A stretch of 64,000 bases of DNA from CAVVIO01 sp963748095 (GCA_963748095.1 CAVVIO010000057.1:1-64000); one strand, 5' to 3'; positions 44,189-53,545 are shown, numbered from the stretch's first letter. Program-made: numbers and translations. Notes: a model not told the origin generated them from the sequence alone.

Positions 44189-44710
44189 ATGAATATTATG
44201 AAAGATGTATTAATGATTTTAGCTTTTTACAGTCTGTTATTAAGTAGCTGCACAAAAGAGGGGCCAATGGGTCCTTCCGGTAAAGACGGATCTGTAGATA
44301 AACAAATCAGGTTTGATTTACAGCATATAAATAACTTTAGTACTACAGATACAACTTTGGCAACTTTGGAAAATAGTCCATGTGGCATTCATCAATTTAA
44401 TATAGGCAACTATACCGGAATTGATTCTGTGATTTTTGTTGTTTACGATATAGGGACAGCCTCGGGTTGTTGCGGAGCACCTGATGTTAATGAAAGTGCC
44501 AAAATTGAATTATTTAACTTGACAGATAATCAACCAATCGCCAATAGTGAAATAACCTCCGATGATATCACTCAAGGAACATTTCGTTCATCTGAAAATA
44601 TTGTAAATAGTTTTCCGGATAAAACAATAGATATAGGAATAAGAATAATTTTCAACAAGAACATGTATATGCACACGGGACACATGTATTTATTTTTATA
44701 CAGAAAGTAA
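44189..44710 (+). CDS. lipoprotein with a short collagen-like GPMGPSGKDG segment
   Basis: A 173-residue lipoprotein. Lipobox YSLLLSSC gives a mature N-terminal cysteine, followed directly by TKEGPMGPSGKDGSVDK, a short Gly-X-Y run of the kind found in many Bacteroidota surface lipoproteins. The remainder is beta-rich (FDLQHINNFSTTDTTLATLENSPCGIHQFNIGNYTGIDSVIFVVYD). I cannot name a family. It is probably anchored to the outer membrane. An internal ATG at 44198 would still give a signal peptide. Confidence 0.7.
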   Translation: MNIMKDVLMILAFYSLLLSSCTKEGPMGPSGKDGSVDKQIRFDLQHINNFSTTDTTLATLENSPCGIHQFNIGNYTGIDSVIFVVYDIGTASGCCGAPDVNESAKIELFNLTDNQPIANSEITSDDITQGTFRSSENIVNSFPDKTIDIGIRIIFNKNMYMHTGHMYLFLYRK

Positions 44711-45075
44711 TAGGCACAGTCACAAATACAGCAGATAACATTTGCTGGAAAAGTGCAAATTTGAGACACTTTGTCCCCCAACTAGTCCAAGTTTGCAGAA
44801 AAACAAAAGACAGGTTCAAGGTTAACGATGTGTAGTTTAGACCTTTTTTGTTTTTGGTGTATTAAATCTCCCCTCGTTGCTCCCCCACCTCTTACAGGAT
44901 TTTCTTTTTTTGTTATTACAGATATCTGATTTTTGATTCACGATTTACGAATTGCGATTTATCCGTCTTTCGAATATCAACTATTTTTATCAGGGCTACC
45001 GATTACTGTTCACTGCCCCCGCCTATGCAGCCCAACCACTGAAGGATCTTCGACCGCTGTCAGGGTTCTCACTAC
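44711..45075. other. intergenic region with simple-sequence remnants
   Basis: 365 bases without a supported gene. The stretch GATTTTTGATTCACGATTTACG...GCGATTTA at about 44929-44961 is a short imperfect repeat. Nothing else is recognised. Confidence 0.4.
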
Positions 45076-45741
45076 TCATCTCCCGCTTAAAATATCATCC
45101 ACTTTTTTACCAACCTTTCCCCAGCCCTGAAATTTATCGATAATCTTTCCATTGGGGCCGATTATAAAATAGGTGGGAATAATATAAATATCATAGGTTA
45201 GCGGTACGTCTCCCGCGAATCCTTTCAGATCGGATACAGTAGTCCATATGATACCATTATCCTTAACGGCATTTTCCCAGTTTGTTTTATTTTTATTCAG
45301 TGAAACGCCGATGATTTCAAGGTCTTTGTATTTCTTATTGGCACGTAAAAGTTCCGGACTATCCATCAGACAAGGACGGTTAAGTGAACTCCAGAAATAC
45401 AGTAAAACGTATTTGCCTTTATAATTACTCAGACTGATTTTATTTCCTTTCAGATCGCGTAATTTAAAATCTATAGCCTCGTCTCCCGGCTTAAGATCCT
45501 TTTTTAATTCCACGTACTTTTTAACGATTTCCCCATACCTGTTCGTTTGGTTTTCTTTGGTGAGCGTTTCATATAATTTCTGTGTTTGTTCTTTAGGAAT
45601 ACGCCTCATCAGGTTGCTCAGCGTATAGGCGCTGTATAGTTTACCGGGATTATTTTTTATATACGCAATCTCAACATTCTGAAGGGACATTCTCGATTTT
45701 CCTTCCTTCATTACCCAATGCAATTCTTTTTTCTGTTGCAT
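45076..45741 (-). CDS. TlpA-like thioredoxin-domain protein, C-terminal part (frameshifted)
   Basis: Thioredoxin-like domain with LKPGDEAIDFKLRDLKGNKISLSNYKGKYVLLYFW at its start and IPTYFIIGPNGKIIDKFQGWG at its end, the cis-Pro region being present. The redox motif reads WSSLNRPC where the family has WASWCGPC, so the nucleophilic cysteine is replaced by Asn and only one Cys remains. The frame opens at 45741 but continues from the N-terminal piece (next entry) with one base out of step near 45730-45750. Probably a structural or degenerate member, not an active oxidoreductase. Confidence 0.82.
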   Translation of the reverse strand: MQQKKELHWVMKEGKSRMSLQNVEIAYIKNNPGKLYSAYTLSNLMRRIPKEQTQKLYETLTKENQTNRYGEIVKKYVELKKDLKPGDEAIDFKLRDLKGNKISLSNYKGKYVLLYFWSSLNRPCLMDSPELLRANKKYKDLEIIGVSLNKNKTNWENAVKDNGIIWTTVSDLKGFAGDVPLTYDIYIIPTYFIIGPNGKIIDKFQGWGKVGKKVDDILSGR

Positions 45742-46180
45742 TTCCCGGCAACGACATGAATTCTTTTCTCAGGCTGTCCAGTTTCAATTCAAAAACGGAT
45801 TTACTTGCTTCCAGTTCATTCTGCTGCTCCTGGACTTCAGAACCTTCTATTTGGGCATTTTTCAGGTTCCCGTTCTCACCACTGATTGTTACCTTATTGT
45901 TTCCCTTCCAAAACACGACCATATTATTCATATCTTCACTGTTTCTGATAACCGGTTGAATGATCAACCGGACAGGCTTTTTCGTTTTAAAATTTAAAAC
46001 AAGATTGTTACCGGTTATATAGCCGGAATCAACCATTGCTTCCTGCTCGGTACTGTATAAATACATTTTTGTGCTATCAGCAAATCCCGATGTTTTTAGA
46101 ATTACTTCAGACCGGTTATTTTCTTTTGCACAATTACTCACTAAGAAGATGGATAAACGATAAACTGATAAGAATGACAT
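45671..46180 (-). CDS. TlpA-like protein, N-terminal lipoprotein/DUF4369 part (frameshifted)
   Basis: N-terminal part of the protein above. A lipobox-like end (SIFLVSNC) of a short signal peptide is followed by a DUF4369-type beta domain (LKTSGFADSTKMYLYSTEQEAMVDSGYITGNNLVLNFKTKK) and a helical linker (EASKSVFELKLDSLRKEFMSL). The frame leaves the family sequence after GNATEK and stops; the continuation KELHWVMKEGKSRMSLQNVEIAYIKNNPGKL is in the other frame. DUF4369-TlpA fusions are common envelope lipoproteins in Bacteroidota. Confidence 0.8.
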   Translation of the reverse strand: MSFLSVYRLSIFLVSNCAKENNRSEVILKTSGFADSTKMYLYSTEQEAMVDSGYITGNNLVLNFKTKKPVRLIIQPVIRNSEDMNNMVVFWKGNNKVTISGENGNLKNAQIEGSEVQEQQNELEASKSVFELKLDSLRKEFMSLPGNATEKRIALGNEGRKIENVPSEC

Positions 46181-46645
46181 TTTTCATAATGTTACTTTTT
46201 ATTGTTTCTGACTATATGGAGTATGTCTGACAACTCTTTTACCGATGCAAAATTATAGAATACATCCGAACCAATTGTAAAAGTTCAACTGTTATATTCA
46301 TTTTTTCTTTATCGCATTACTTCTAAACTGGTAAAATAATTCTGATATTGTGGTTTTTTCCCGGGTAATCAAAACAGAATGTCATTTACTAATGCCATCG
46401 ATAACTGATCACTGATTACTGATCCTCCCACCTTCACACCTGACCCTGCCAAGATTTTGTGTGTCACATAAACGGACTTCCATCTCCCGTCTTCAGACTT
46501 CGGACTTTGGACTTCTGCCTTCAGACCTCTCACTACTCATCTCTCCTTCGTTCATTCATAATTCATTATTCCACATAAAATCCCCCAATAAATTACTCTC
46601 TTTAAATATTTCTCATTATTTTTAGTCCGGTTTTTTCGGAAAAAA
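46181..46645. other. intergenic region with short CTTCAGACTT-type repeats
   Basis: 465 bases without a supported gene. At about 46492-46530 a run of imperfect CTTCAGACTT / CTTCGGACTT / CTTTGGACTT units is visible. Otherwise AT-rich spacer. Confidence 0.4.
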
Positions 46646-47110
46646 ATGGAAAAGGATATGATCAACTCCAAACAAAACGCCTGGAACTTTGCCTCACTGT
46701 TCGTGTATTTTATACTGCTGGTGTTGGTAGGGTATTTACTTGAAAGAGAAAAGATCGATATTACCTCGCTAACCTTCCGCGACCTGGCTTTTATTACGCT
46801 GGCTACCTACCGCCTGACACGCATTGTAGTGTTCGAAAAGATATTCAAGTTCTGCAGGGACTTTGTAAGAGCCCGGCAGGATTACAAGGTGTTCAACACC
46901 ATTCGTTATATCATCACCTGCCCCTGGTGTGCCGGCGTATGGATGGCGCTGGTAACGTGTGGTCTTTTACCTGCTGGTGCCTTACGGCAAATTCCTGGTA
47001 TACATCCTCGCCATTTCCGGCGTGGCTTCCTTCCTTATCATGCTGGTCAATGCCGTCGGACTGATCGTGGAGGAAAAACAATCGAAGGTGAAGAAGGATT
47101 GAGGCTGTAG
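46646..47110 (+). CDS. DUF1360 membrane protein (frameshifted near the middle)
   Basis: The first 103 residues are family-like: a transmembrane helix (FVYFILLVLVGYLL), DLAFITLATYRLTRIVVFEKIF and the signature RYIITCPWCAGVWMAL. After this the frame gives basic, non-membrane sequence. In the next frame the expected membrane segment appears (VVFYLLVPYGKFLVYILAIS, then ASFLIMLVNAVGLIVEEKQS) and stops at 47102. One extra base near 46950-46956 explains it. Restored length is about 152 residues. The CPWC motif is typical of the family; function is unknown. Confidence 0.75.
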   Translation: MEKDMINSKQNAWNFASLFVYFILLVLVGYLLEREKIDITSLTFRDLAFITLATYRLTRIVVFEKIFKFCRDFVRARQDYKVFNTIRYIITCPWCAGVWMALVTCGLLPAGALRQIPGIHPRHFRRGFLPYHAGQCRRTDRGGKTIEGEEGLRL

Positions 47111-47184
47111 GAGTTTTGTAGAAAGAATCAGAGAAAACAATTATTCGCAAACCAGGTAGAGCTTGCCTAAAAAAATATATACGT

Positions 47185-47298
47185 CTCAGGTATGAACCTG
47201 AGCCGAACGATACACTAAAAAAGAAAAATCCAACTTTAATAACAAGTTCGGCCAAGGTTCTACCTTGGTCGAATATATACATGCAGGCTCTGCCTGCA
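47185..47298. repeat. REP-like hairpins upstream of the RAYT gene
   Basis: Three palindromes in order: CTCAGGT-ATGA-ACCTGAG (47185-47202), TTCGGCCAAGGT-TCT-ACCTTGGTCGAA (47247-47273) and TGCAGGC-TC-TGCCTGCA (47282-47298). The same order with related sequence occurs downstream of the gene at 48076-48192, so the RAYT gene is bracketed by two direct copies of a composite unit of about 140 bp. Confidence 0.85.
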
Positions 47299-47381
47299 AA
47301 AACCCACAAATAACCGTATAAAACTTTTTCTACTACTTTACTCAAAAAATGTAAATTTGTATTAAACTTGAATAATTAACA

Positions 47382-47942
47382 ATGTCTACAGGATATAAAA
47401 TTGCAAAAGGAGACGATGTATATTTTTTGACCTTTCAAATAGTAGGCTGGGTAGATATTTTTACAAGAAAAATTTATAAGGATATTGCAATTGACAGCTT
47501 CAAATATTGTCAGCTAAATAAAGGATTAGAGTTATTTGCCTATGTAATAATGAGTAATCATATTCATTTAATAGCACGGAGTAATATTGGTGATTTAAGT
47601 GGCTTTATAAGGGACTTTAAGAATTACACAAGCAGGGAACTTTTGAAGATAATTGATGAAAACACTGAAAGCAGATCGGAATGGTTGAAAATGGTTTTTA
47701 AATACCATGGTAAGTTTAAAAGTGAACAGACTCATCAGGTATGGACACATGAAAATCATCCGGAACTAATATACAGCCAGGAATTCATGGAACAGAAAAT
47801 CGATTATATTCATAATAATCCTGTAAGAACAGGTATTGTATCAAATCCGGAAGATTATTTGTATTCAAGCGCCCGTAATTATGCCGATCTTGAAAGTGTA
47901 ATTGAAGTAACAAAGGTTGATTTTGGGTGGAAAACAATATAA
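47382..47942 (+). CDS. REP-associated tyrosine transposase (RAYT, Y1/IS200-like)
   Basis: A 186-residue single-strand transposase of the Y1 family. The HUH motif is seen as MSNHIHLIA (His60, His62), and the catalytic tyrosine in KIDYIHNNPVRTGIV (about residue 138). The pattern YHGKFKSEQTHQVWTHENHPELIYS is typical of the Bacteroidota RAYT group. It is not part of an ordinary IS200 element because no second ORF is present; instead REP-like hairpins lie on both sides, the expected substrates of such enzymes. Gene intact, with ATG start. Confidence 0.92.
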   Translation: MSTGYKIAKGDDVYFLTFQIVGWVDIFTRKIYKDIAIDSFKYCQLNKGLELFAYVIMSNHIHLIARSNIGDLSGFIRDFKNYTSRELLKIIDENTESRSEWLKMVFKYHGKFKSEQTHQVWTHENHPELIYSQEFMEQKIDYIHNNPVRTGIVSNPEDYLYSSARNYADLESVIEVTKVDFGWKTI

Positions 47943-47945
47943 TAC

Positions 47946-48192
47946 TTCAGGCAGAGCCTGAAAGGATATATTCGGCTAAGGCAGAGCCTTAGCCGAACAA
48001 CACACTAAAAAGAAAAATTATTCTAAAATTGTAGTGCTACAAACCCTGATGCAAGCAGGCCTGAAAGGATATATACGTCTCAGGCATGAGCCTGAGACGA
48101 ACGACACATTAAAAATAAAAATTCAATTATAATTGCGGGTTCGGCTAAGGCTCTGCCTTAGTCGAATATATCACAGCAGGCTCCGGCCTGCT
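47946..48192. repeat. REP-like hairpins downstream of the RAYT gene
   Basis: Palindromes in order: TTCAGGC-AGA-GCCTGAA (47946-47962), TTCGGCTAAGGC-AGA-GCCTTAGCCGAA (47971-47997), CGTCTCAGGC-ATGA-GCCTGAGACG (48076-48099), TTCGGCTAAGGC-TCT-GCCTTAGTCGAA (48140-48166) and AGCAGGC-TCCG-GCCTGCT (48175-48192). The last three repeat the upstream unit. All share a GGATATAT lead and a CACACTAAAA or similar spacer. They fill the gap before nuoN. Confidence 0.88.
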
Positions 48193-48277
48193 ATAGTGGC
48201 AACATTATATGAATGAATATTCAGGCACAGCTTGCCTAATATAAGCAGGCCCGAAAAAACATATTAAAATTGCAGTT

Positions 48278-49714
48278 CTACAAACTCCCTGTAAAAAGTT
48301 TGATCACCTGTATCAAAACCGTCGGATATGTTCCCAGTCCGATGATTAATACAGTGAGCAGAGTAAAGACAAACGCATTGGTAGCCGACAAGGCAGGAGC
48401 TTCCGGAATAACAACCTCTTCAGCAGGTGGTGAAAACATCGCCACCACGATTCGCAGGTAGTAGAATAATCCGATCGTACTGCTGACGATCAGTATGATC
48501 ACCAGCCACCACAGGTTGGCTTCAACACCGGCCATCAGCACATAAAACTTGCTGATAAATCCCGCTGTAAGCGGTATCCCGGCCAGCGAAAGCAGCATAA
48601 TGGCAAACAAGGTGGCCAGAAAAGGTTTTCGTTTAAACAGTCCCCTGTAATCATCAATAGTAGTCGCATCACGGTCCTTACCTGACAAGGTAGTCACAAT
48701 TCCAAATGCCCCCAGCGTGGTGATCATGTATACTACTAAATAAAAAGTGGAGGCTTCCACTGCAATACGGGTGGCCGTGAGGAAGGCTACCAGCAGGTAT
48801 CCCAGGTGCGCAATGGAGGAATAGGCCAGAATTCTTTTTACATTATTCTGAAGCAGCGCCAGTACATTCCCTGCCAGCATGGAAGCAGCAGCAATAATAC
48901 CAATGACATAGATAAACGAAGGGAAGCGATATGCATCCACATCCATAATAAACCGGAGCCAAAGGGCAAATACCCCTCCTTTAGATACCGTGGCAATAAA
49001 TGCCGTTACCGGGGCAGGCGCTCCTTCGTATACGTCAGGTGTCCACATGTGAAAAGGGACCAGCGCCAGCTTAAAACCGATACCCACGATAATCAGTCCG
49101 AACCCGCCCAGGGTCAGCATGGATATAGGGACCATTTTCATCATCGATGCCAGCTGTGGAAAATACATAGTCCCCGAGTCGGCATATACCAGCGCCATGC
49201 CGAAAAGCAGGAATGCGGAAGATGCGGCTGCCAGTATCAGGTATTTGATGCCTGCTTCGAAAGATGACTCCCGTTCCCTCAGGTAAGCAATCAGTGTATA
49301 CAGCGAGGTGCTGAGTACTTCGATACCCAGGAAAAAGGAAATAAAGTGATGGCTGGCGGTAAGCGTTGCCGATCCCAGCGTTGCCAGCAGGATAAGTATA
49401 TAATATTCCTCGATCTTCTCTGGCATCTGCTCCAGGTACGACTTGGAAAAAAGGATCACAATCCAGCTTGCCAGGAAGATCAGTCCCATGTACAACAGGG
49501 CATAATCATCTATTATATAGAGCTTCCCTACCACATGCGGGGTCAGTCCGGCCACATAAAACAACGATGCAAAAGCTGCAATTAAGGTTGTGTAAGCAAT
49601 CACATGTGTCAGACTGTGATTTCGTTTTACGGCAATGGTAAGCAGGAGCACGATCACTCCGGCAGCGGTAATGATAAAAGGCAGCAGGCTCACTATATCT
49701 TTATTGCTCAACAT
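48278..49714 (-). CDS. nuoN: NADH-quinone oxidoreductase subunit N
   Basis: A 478-residue polytopic protein, one of the three antiporter-like membrane subunits that pump protons. Typical segments are FFLGIEVLSTSLYTLIAYLR, the loop LALVPFHMWTPDVYEGAPAPVTAFIATVSKGG with its conserved Pro and Lys, and YSSIAHLGYLLVAF. Last gene of the nuo operon; its start overlaps the end of nuoM by 14 bases. REP hairpins of the RAYT unit lie after its stop. Confidence 0.96.
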   Translation of the reverse strand: MLSNKDIVSLLPFIITAAGVIVLLLTIAVKRNHSLTHVIAYTTLIAAFASLFYVAGLTPHVVGKLYIIDDYALLYMGLIFLASWIVILFSKSYLEQMPEKIEEYYILILLATLGSATLTASHHFISFFLGIEVLSTSLYTLIAYLRERESSFEAGIKYLILAAASSAFLLFGMALVYADSGTMYFPQLASMMKMVPISMLTLGGFGLIIVGIGFKLALVPFHMWTPDVYEGAPAPVTAFIATVSKGGVFALWLRFIMDVDAYRFPSFIYVIGIIAAASMLAGNVLALLQNNVKRILAYSSIAHLGYLLVAFLTATRIAVEASTFYLVVYMITTLGAFGIVTTLSGKDRDATTIDDYRGLFKRKPFLATLFAIMLLSLAGIPLTAGFISKFYVLMAGVEANLWWLVIILIVSSTIGLFYYLRIVVAMFSPPAEEVVIPEAPALSATNAFVFTLLTVLIIGLGTYPTVLIQVIKLFTGSL

Positions 49715-51341
49715 ACGTCTTCTTTTTGTTACTATAATTATTTGGTTCCGGTAAAAACGTAAGGTTCCGGTTTTCAGTAAACTGTTTTGGTTCAGTAGTT
49801 ACATCATTTATTAAGAGTACCTGTTTTTCATTTTCGCCGGTGTTCATTTGCGGGATGTAGATATTCATTTCCTTCTGTAAAATTTTCAGGATTGCCGGCT
49901 TTGCCGTATTGAAAACCGGTTGGGGAAACAGTCCCAGCCAGAAGATGGAAATGGTCAGAACCCCCATCACCAGCCGTTCACGTAAGTTGAAATCGGCCAG
50001 TTTTCCGGAATGTATCTTTTCACCATAAAATACTTTTTGCAATATTCTTAATCCGTATATGGCAGCAGTTATAAGTCCCAGGCTTCCCAGCACGGTGAAC
50101 AGCACGCTTGCCTGGTAAGTTCCCAGCAACACCAGGAATTCGGCCAGGAAGTTTCCCATACCGGGTAATCCCAGGGTAGCCATCACAAATACCAGTCCGA
50201 CACCTCCCATCCGGGGTGCGTCGGCCCACAAGCCTCCCATTTTACCAATATCCCGTGTCTGCATCTGTTTGTGCAGAACACCAGCCATTATCAGCAACGC
50301 GCTGGTGCTGATACTGTGGGTAATCAGTTGCATCACCACTCCCTGCATGGCCAGTTCGTTAAAGGCATAGATCCCCAGCATTAAAAATCCCATGTGACTG
50401 ATACTCGTATAGGTGATCAGCCGCTTCAGGTCGGGTTGGGCAAATGCCAGTTTGGCGCCGTATAAAATACCTGCTACTCCAAGAGCCATGGCAAAGGGAG
50501 CAAACTCCTGCGAAAGCTCCGGGAAAAACGGAAGTACCATCCGTATGATACCGTACGCTGCCGTATTCCACAACAACCCGGCAAGGATCACACTTCCGGT
50601 AGCCGGGGCCTCCGAGGTGGCATCGGGCAGCCAGGTATGAAACGGTACCAGAGGCAGTTTTACAACAAAAGCAGTAAACAGGCTTAACATCAGCCAGGCA
50701 GCAGCCGGACGATGGATCACCGTTCCCAGTAACTGCATGTAATCGAAGGTATACGTTCCCGTATTATGTCCGTGAATGAAATAGATCCCTAAAAAGGAAA
50801 GCAGCATCAGCAGGCCACTGCCCTGTGTGAAGATGAAAAATTTGTACGAGGCGGCTATCCGCTTTTCGTGTCCAAAATTGCTAATTAGAAAATACATGGG
50901 CAACAGCATCACTTCCCAGAAGAAATAAAACAGGAACAGGTCAACAGCCAGAAATACACCGATAATACCGGCAATGATCCACACGATATTGAAATGGAAG
51001 AAACCTGCATTTTGCACGTCCTGTTTCCATGAAACAATAACAGCCAGCACTCCCAGGAACAATGTCATCGCTACCATCAGCATACTCAGCCCGTCGATGG
51101 CAAGGTGAAAGCCAATGCCCAATTGTGGTATCCACTGCACAAAAAACTGAACAATCCAGTCATCCTGTCCGGATATACCAGACTGCCCGGTATTTCCCAG
51201 CCACAGAAATAATACAAGGATAAGGTCCGCCAGAAAGGCCGAAAGGGATATCCAGCGGGGTAATCCCTGGTTCCATTTACCGGCAGGCAGGGATAAGAGC
51301 CCCGCAGCCAAAAGGATGATAATAAGCCAGACAAGTATCAT
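49701..51341 (-). CDS. nuoM: NADH-quinone oxidoreductase subunit M
   Basis: A 546-residue antiporter-like membrane subunit. Visible signatures are YFFWEVMLLPMYFLI with the conserved Glu, VKLPLVPFHTWLPDATSEAPATGSVILAG and YTSISHMGFLMLGIYAF. A hydrophilic C-terminal extension (about 50 residues after VFNTAKPAILK) is longer than in Escherichia coli. It follows nuoL by 21 bases. Confidence 0.96.
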   Translation of the reverse strand: MILVWLIIILLAAGLLSLPAGKWNQGLPRWISLSAFLADLILVLFLWLGNTGQSGISGQDDWIVQFFVQWIPQLGIGFHLAIDGLSMLMVAMTLFLGVLAVIVSWKQDVQNAGFFHFNIVWIIAGIIGVFLAVDLFLFYFFWEVMLLPMYFLISNFGHEKRIAASYKFFIFTQGSGLLMLLSFLGIYFIHGHNTGTYTFDYMQLLGTVIHRPAAAWLMLSLFTAFVVKLPLVPFHTWLPDATSEAPATGSVILAGLLWNTAAYGIIRMVLPFFPELSQEFAPFAMALGVAGILYGAKLAFAQPDLKRLITYTSISHMGFLMLGIYAFNELAMQGVVMQLITHSISTSALLIMAGVLHKQMQTRDIGKMGGLWADAPRMGGVGLVFVMATLGLPGMGNFLAEFLVLLGTYQASVLFTVLGSLGLITAAIYGLRILQKVFYGEKIHSGKLADFNLRERLVMGVLTISIFWLGLFPQPVFNTAKPAILKILQKEMNIYIPQMNTGENEKQVLLINDVTTEPKQFTENRNLTFLPEPNNYSNKKKTYVEQ

Positions 51342-51362
51342 AATAAAATCATTAAAGTAAAA

Positions 51363-53237
51363 CTAATAATGGCCCCCAATATAATTCCCATCAGGTACCA
51401 TTGCAACCGTCCGCTCTGGGTACGGCTCAAAATACGATGAAAACTGCTGACCAACGCTGCGATCCCCATGTAAGAAACTGTCTATAATGTCGTGTACATC
51501 GATGCGGGCCAGGTACACTACCGGTTTTACAAACAACCAGTCGTACAGGCTGTCGAACCTCCATCCCGATTTCAGGAAAGTATTCAATTTACTGCCAGGA
51601 GCAATACTTTTGTAGGAAAGTAACAAATCCGGTTTCTTTACAAAATAATAATAGGCAATCCACACTCCTGTCAGTGCCAGAACTCCGGCTATCACCTGCA
51701 GGGTCAGCTCAGCACCATTCCCGGTAGATGCAAGTGCAGGCGCAGGCAAGACGGAATGCAACAGGTTGGAAAAGAGAGGAAAATTACCAAGAGTACCCGG
51801 TAATTCCACAAACCCGCCAACAACAGATAAAATGGCCAATACAACCAATGGTATCATCATGGAAAGTGTAGGTTGCTTGTTGGGTTGGAGCTTCATCTCA
51901 CCGAAAAAGGTCACAAACACCATCCGGAATGTATAAATGGCAGTGATAAAGGCGCCGACAAGTCCGGCAGCCCACAGCCATACACTTCCCTGACTGCTCG
52001 AAAAGGCATCCCACAAAATAAGATCTTTACTGTAAAAACCTGCTGTTACCAGCGGCAATGCTGCCAGGGAAGAGGAACCTATCAGGTAAGTCCAGAAAGT
52101 AACGGGAAATGCTTTCCGCAGTCCACCCATTTTAAACATATCGTGTTCGTGATGCAGTCCGAGTATCAGCACACCGGCGCCAAGGAACAGCAACGCTTTA
52201 AAAAAGGCGTGTATCATAAAATGAAATACAGCAGCCGACCAGGCGCCTACACCCAGCGCCAGGAACATATAACCGATCTGGCTGATGGTAGAATAAGCCA
52301 GCACCCGCTTGATATCGGTCTGGGTTAGTGCGCTGAAACCCGCCAGTAACAGGGTGGCAGCGCCGATGATTGCTACCAGCAACTGAACATTCGGCGCCAG
52401 TGCAAAAATAACATGGGTTCGGGCAATCAGGTATACACCGGCAGTTACCATGGTAGCTGCATGGATAAGAGCACTCACTGGCGACGGTCCGGCCATGGCA
52501 TCAGGTAGCCAGGTCTGTAGGGGAAGTTGAGCCGATTTACCTACGGCGCCACCCAACAGCAACAGGGAGGCCCACACAGCCAGTTTGGAACCGCTCGCCC
52601 AGGTAGCGGGCGCCTGCGTTAAAATTTCGTTGATAGAAAGTGTGTGAAAGGAAGTGAAAAGCAACAGTAAACCGATAAACATGGCCGTGTCTCCAATACG
52701 GGTAACAATAAAGGCCTTGCGGGCCGCATACCCGTTGTTGTGATCTTTATACCAGAAACCGATCAGCAGGTAACTGCACAGCCCTACTCCTTCCCAGCCC
52801 AGGTACAGCAATAGCAGGTTATCGGCAAGTACCAGCAGTAGCATGGATCCCACGAACAGGTTCATGTAGGCAAAAAACCGGGCATACCCTTCTTCATCTT
52901 TCATAAAACCTGTAGAGTACAGATGAATGAGAAAACCTACAAAGGTGATCACAAAAATAAATACCAGTGACAGGGCATCGAGGTGCAGAGTGATATCGGT
53001 AGTAAATCCCTGCACATTGATCCAGGTCCAGAGTTTCTGGTTTAAAAAACTGTTTTCAGGCATTCCTGAAATAAAGCCTATACCTGCAATGATGGTCAGC
53101 AAAGCGCTGATACCGACACTTCCGCTTCCGATCCAGGCAACTGATCTTTTGGATATTCCCGGTCCCGATAATGCCAGGATCAGGAATCCTGCAAGTGGTA
53201 AAGCCGGTATTAACCATAAATAAGCCAACATAGTCAT
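51363..53237 (-). CDS. nuoL: NADH-quinone oxidoreductase subunit L
   Basis: A 624-residue antiporter-like subunit, the distal one in the membrane arm. Conserved parts are YLGWEGVGLCSYLLIGFWY, SAQLPLQTWLPDAMAGPSPVSALIHAATMVTAG and YSTISQIGYMFLALGVG. The long C-terminal amphipathic connection helix region and final helix are represented by the last 120 residues, which end YLARIDVHDIIDSFLHGD and beyond. It is immediately adjacent to nuoK, sharing the base at 53237. Confidence 0.96.
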   Translation of the reverse strand: MTMLAYLWLIPALPLAGFLILALSGPGISKRSVAWIGSGSVGISALLTIIAGIGFISGMPENSFLNQKLWTWINVQGFTTDITLHLDALSLVFIFVITFVGFLIHLYSTGFMKDEEGYARFFAYMNLFVGSMLLLVLADNLLLLYLGWEGVGLCSYLLIGFWYKDHNNGYAARKAFIVTRIGDTAMFIGLLLLFTSFHTLSINEILTQAPATWASGSKLAVWASLLLLGGAVGKSAQLPLQTWLPDAMAGPSPVSALIHAATMVTAGVYLIARTHVIFALAPNVQLLVAIIGAATLLLAGFSALTQTDIKRVLAYSTISQIGYMFLALGVGAWSAAVFHFMIHAFFKALLFLGAGVLILGLHHEHDMFKMGGLRKAFPVTFWTYLIGSSSLAALPLVTAGFYSKDLILWDAFSSSQGSVWLWAAGLVGAFITAIYTFRMVFVTFFGEMKLQPNKQPTLSMMIPLVVLAILSVVGGFVELPGTLGNFPLFSNLLHSVLPAPALASTGNGAELTLQVIAGVLALTGVWIAYYYFVKKPDLLLSYKSIAPGSKLNTFLKSGWRFDSLYDWLFVKPVVYLARIDVHDIIDSFLHGDRSVGQQFSSYFEPYPERTVAMVPDGNYIGGHY

Positions 53238-53545
53238 TATCCTTTCATTTTATTGACGGCATCCGAATCAAGTGTTTTAAAGCGGTGATATATCCGAAGA
53301 ACAATTGCCAGTCCGATCGCCACTTCGGCAGCTGCCATACTCAGTATAAAGATAAACATCACCTGTCCGTCGGGTTCGGCCCAGCGGGCCCCGGCCACAA
53401 TAAATGCCAGTCCTGCCGCATTCAGCATGATCTCCACCGAGAGGAGCATAAAGATCAGGTTCTTGCGTACCAGGGCTCCCATTAATCCCAGCAGGAAAAG
53501 TATAGCCGCCAGTATTAATCCGTATTCCATGGGTATTGCAATCAT
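53237..53545 (-). CDS. nuoK: NADH-quinone oxidoreductase subunit K
   Basis: A 102-residue subunit with three transmembrane helices. The conserved LLSVEIMLNAAGLAFI with its Glu and the second Glu in MAAAEVAIGLAIVL are present; both line the proton path. Its start overlaps the end of nuoJ by 4 bases. Confidence 0.96.
   Translation of the reverse strand: MIAIPMEYGLILAAILFLLGLMGALVRKNLIFMLLSVEIMLNAAGLAFIVAGARWAEPDGQVMFIFILSMAAAEVAIGLAIVLRIYHRFKTLDSDAVNKMKG

Noticed and set aside
47161..48277. CRISPR array
   Set aside because: The repeated palindromes are unevenly spaced, differ in sequence and belong to a RAYT/REP system.
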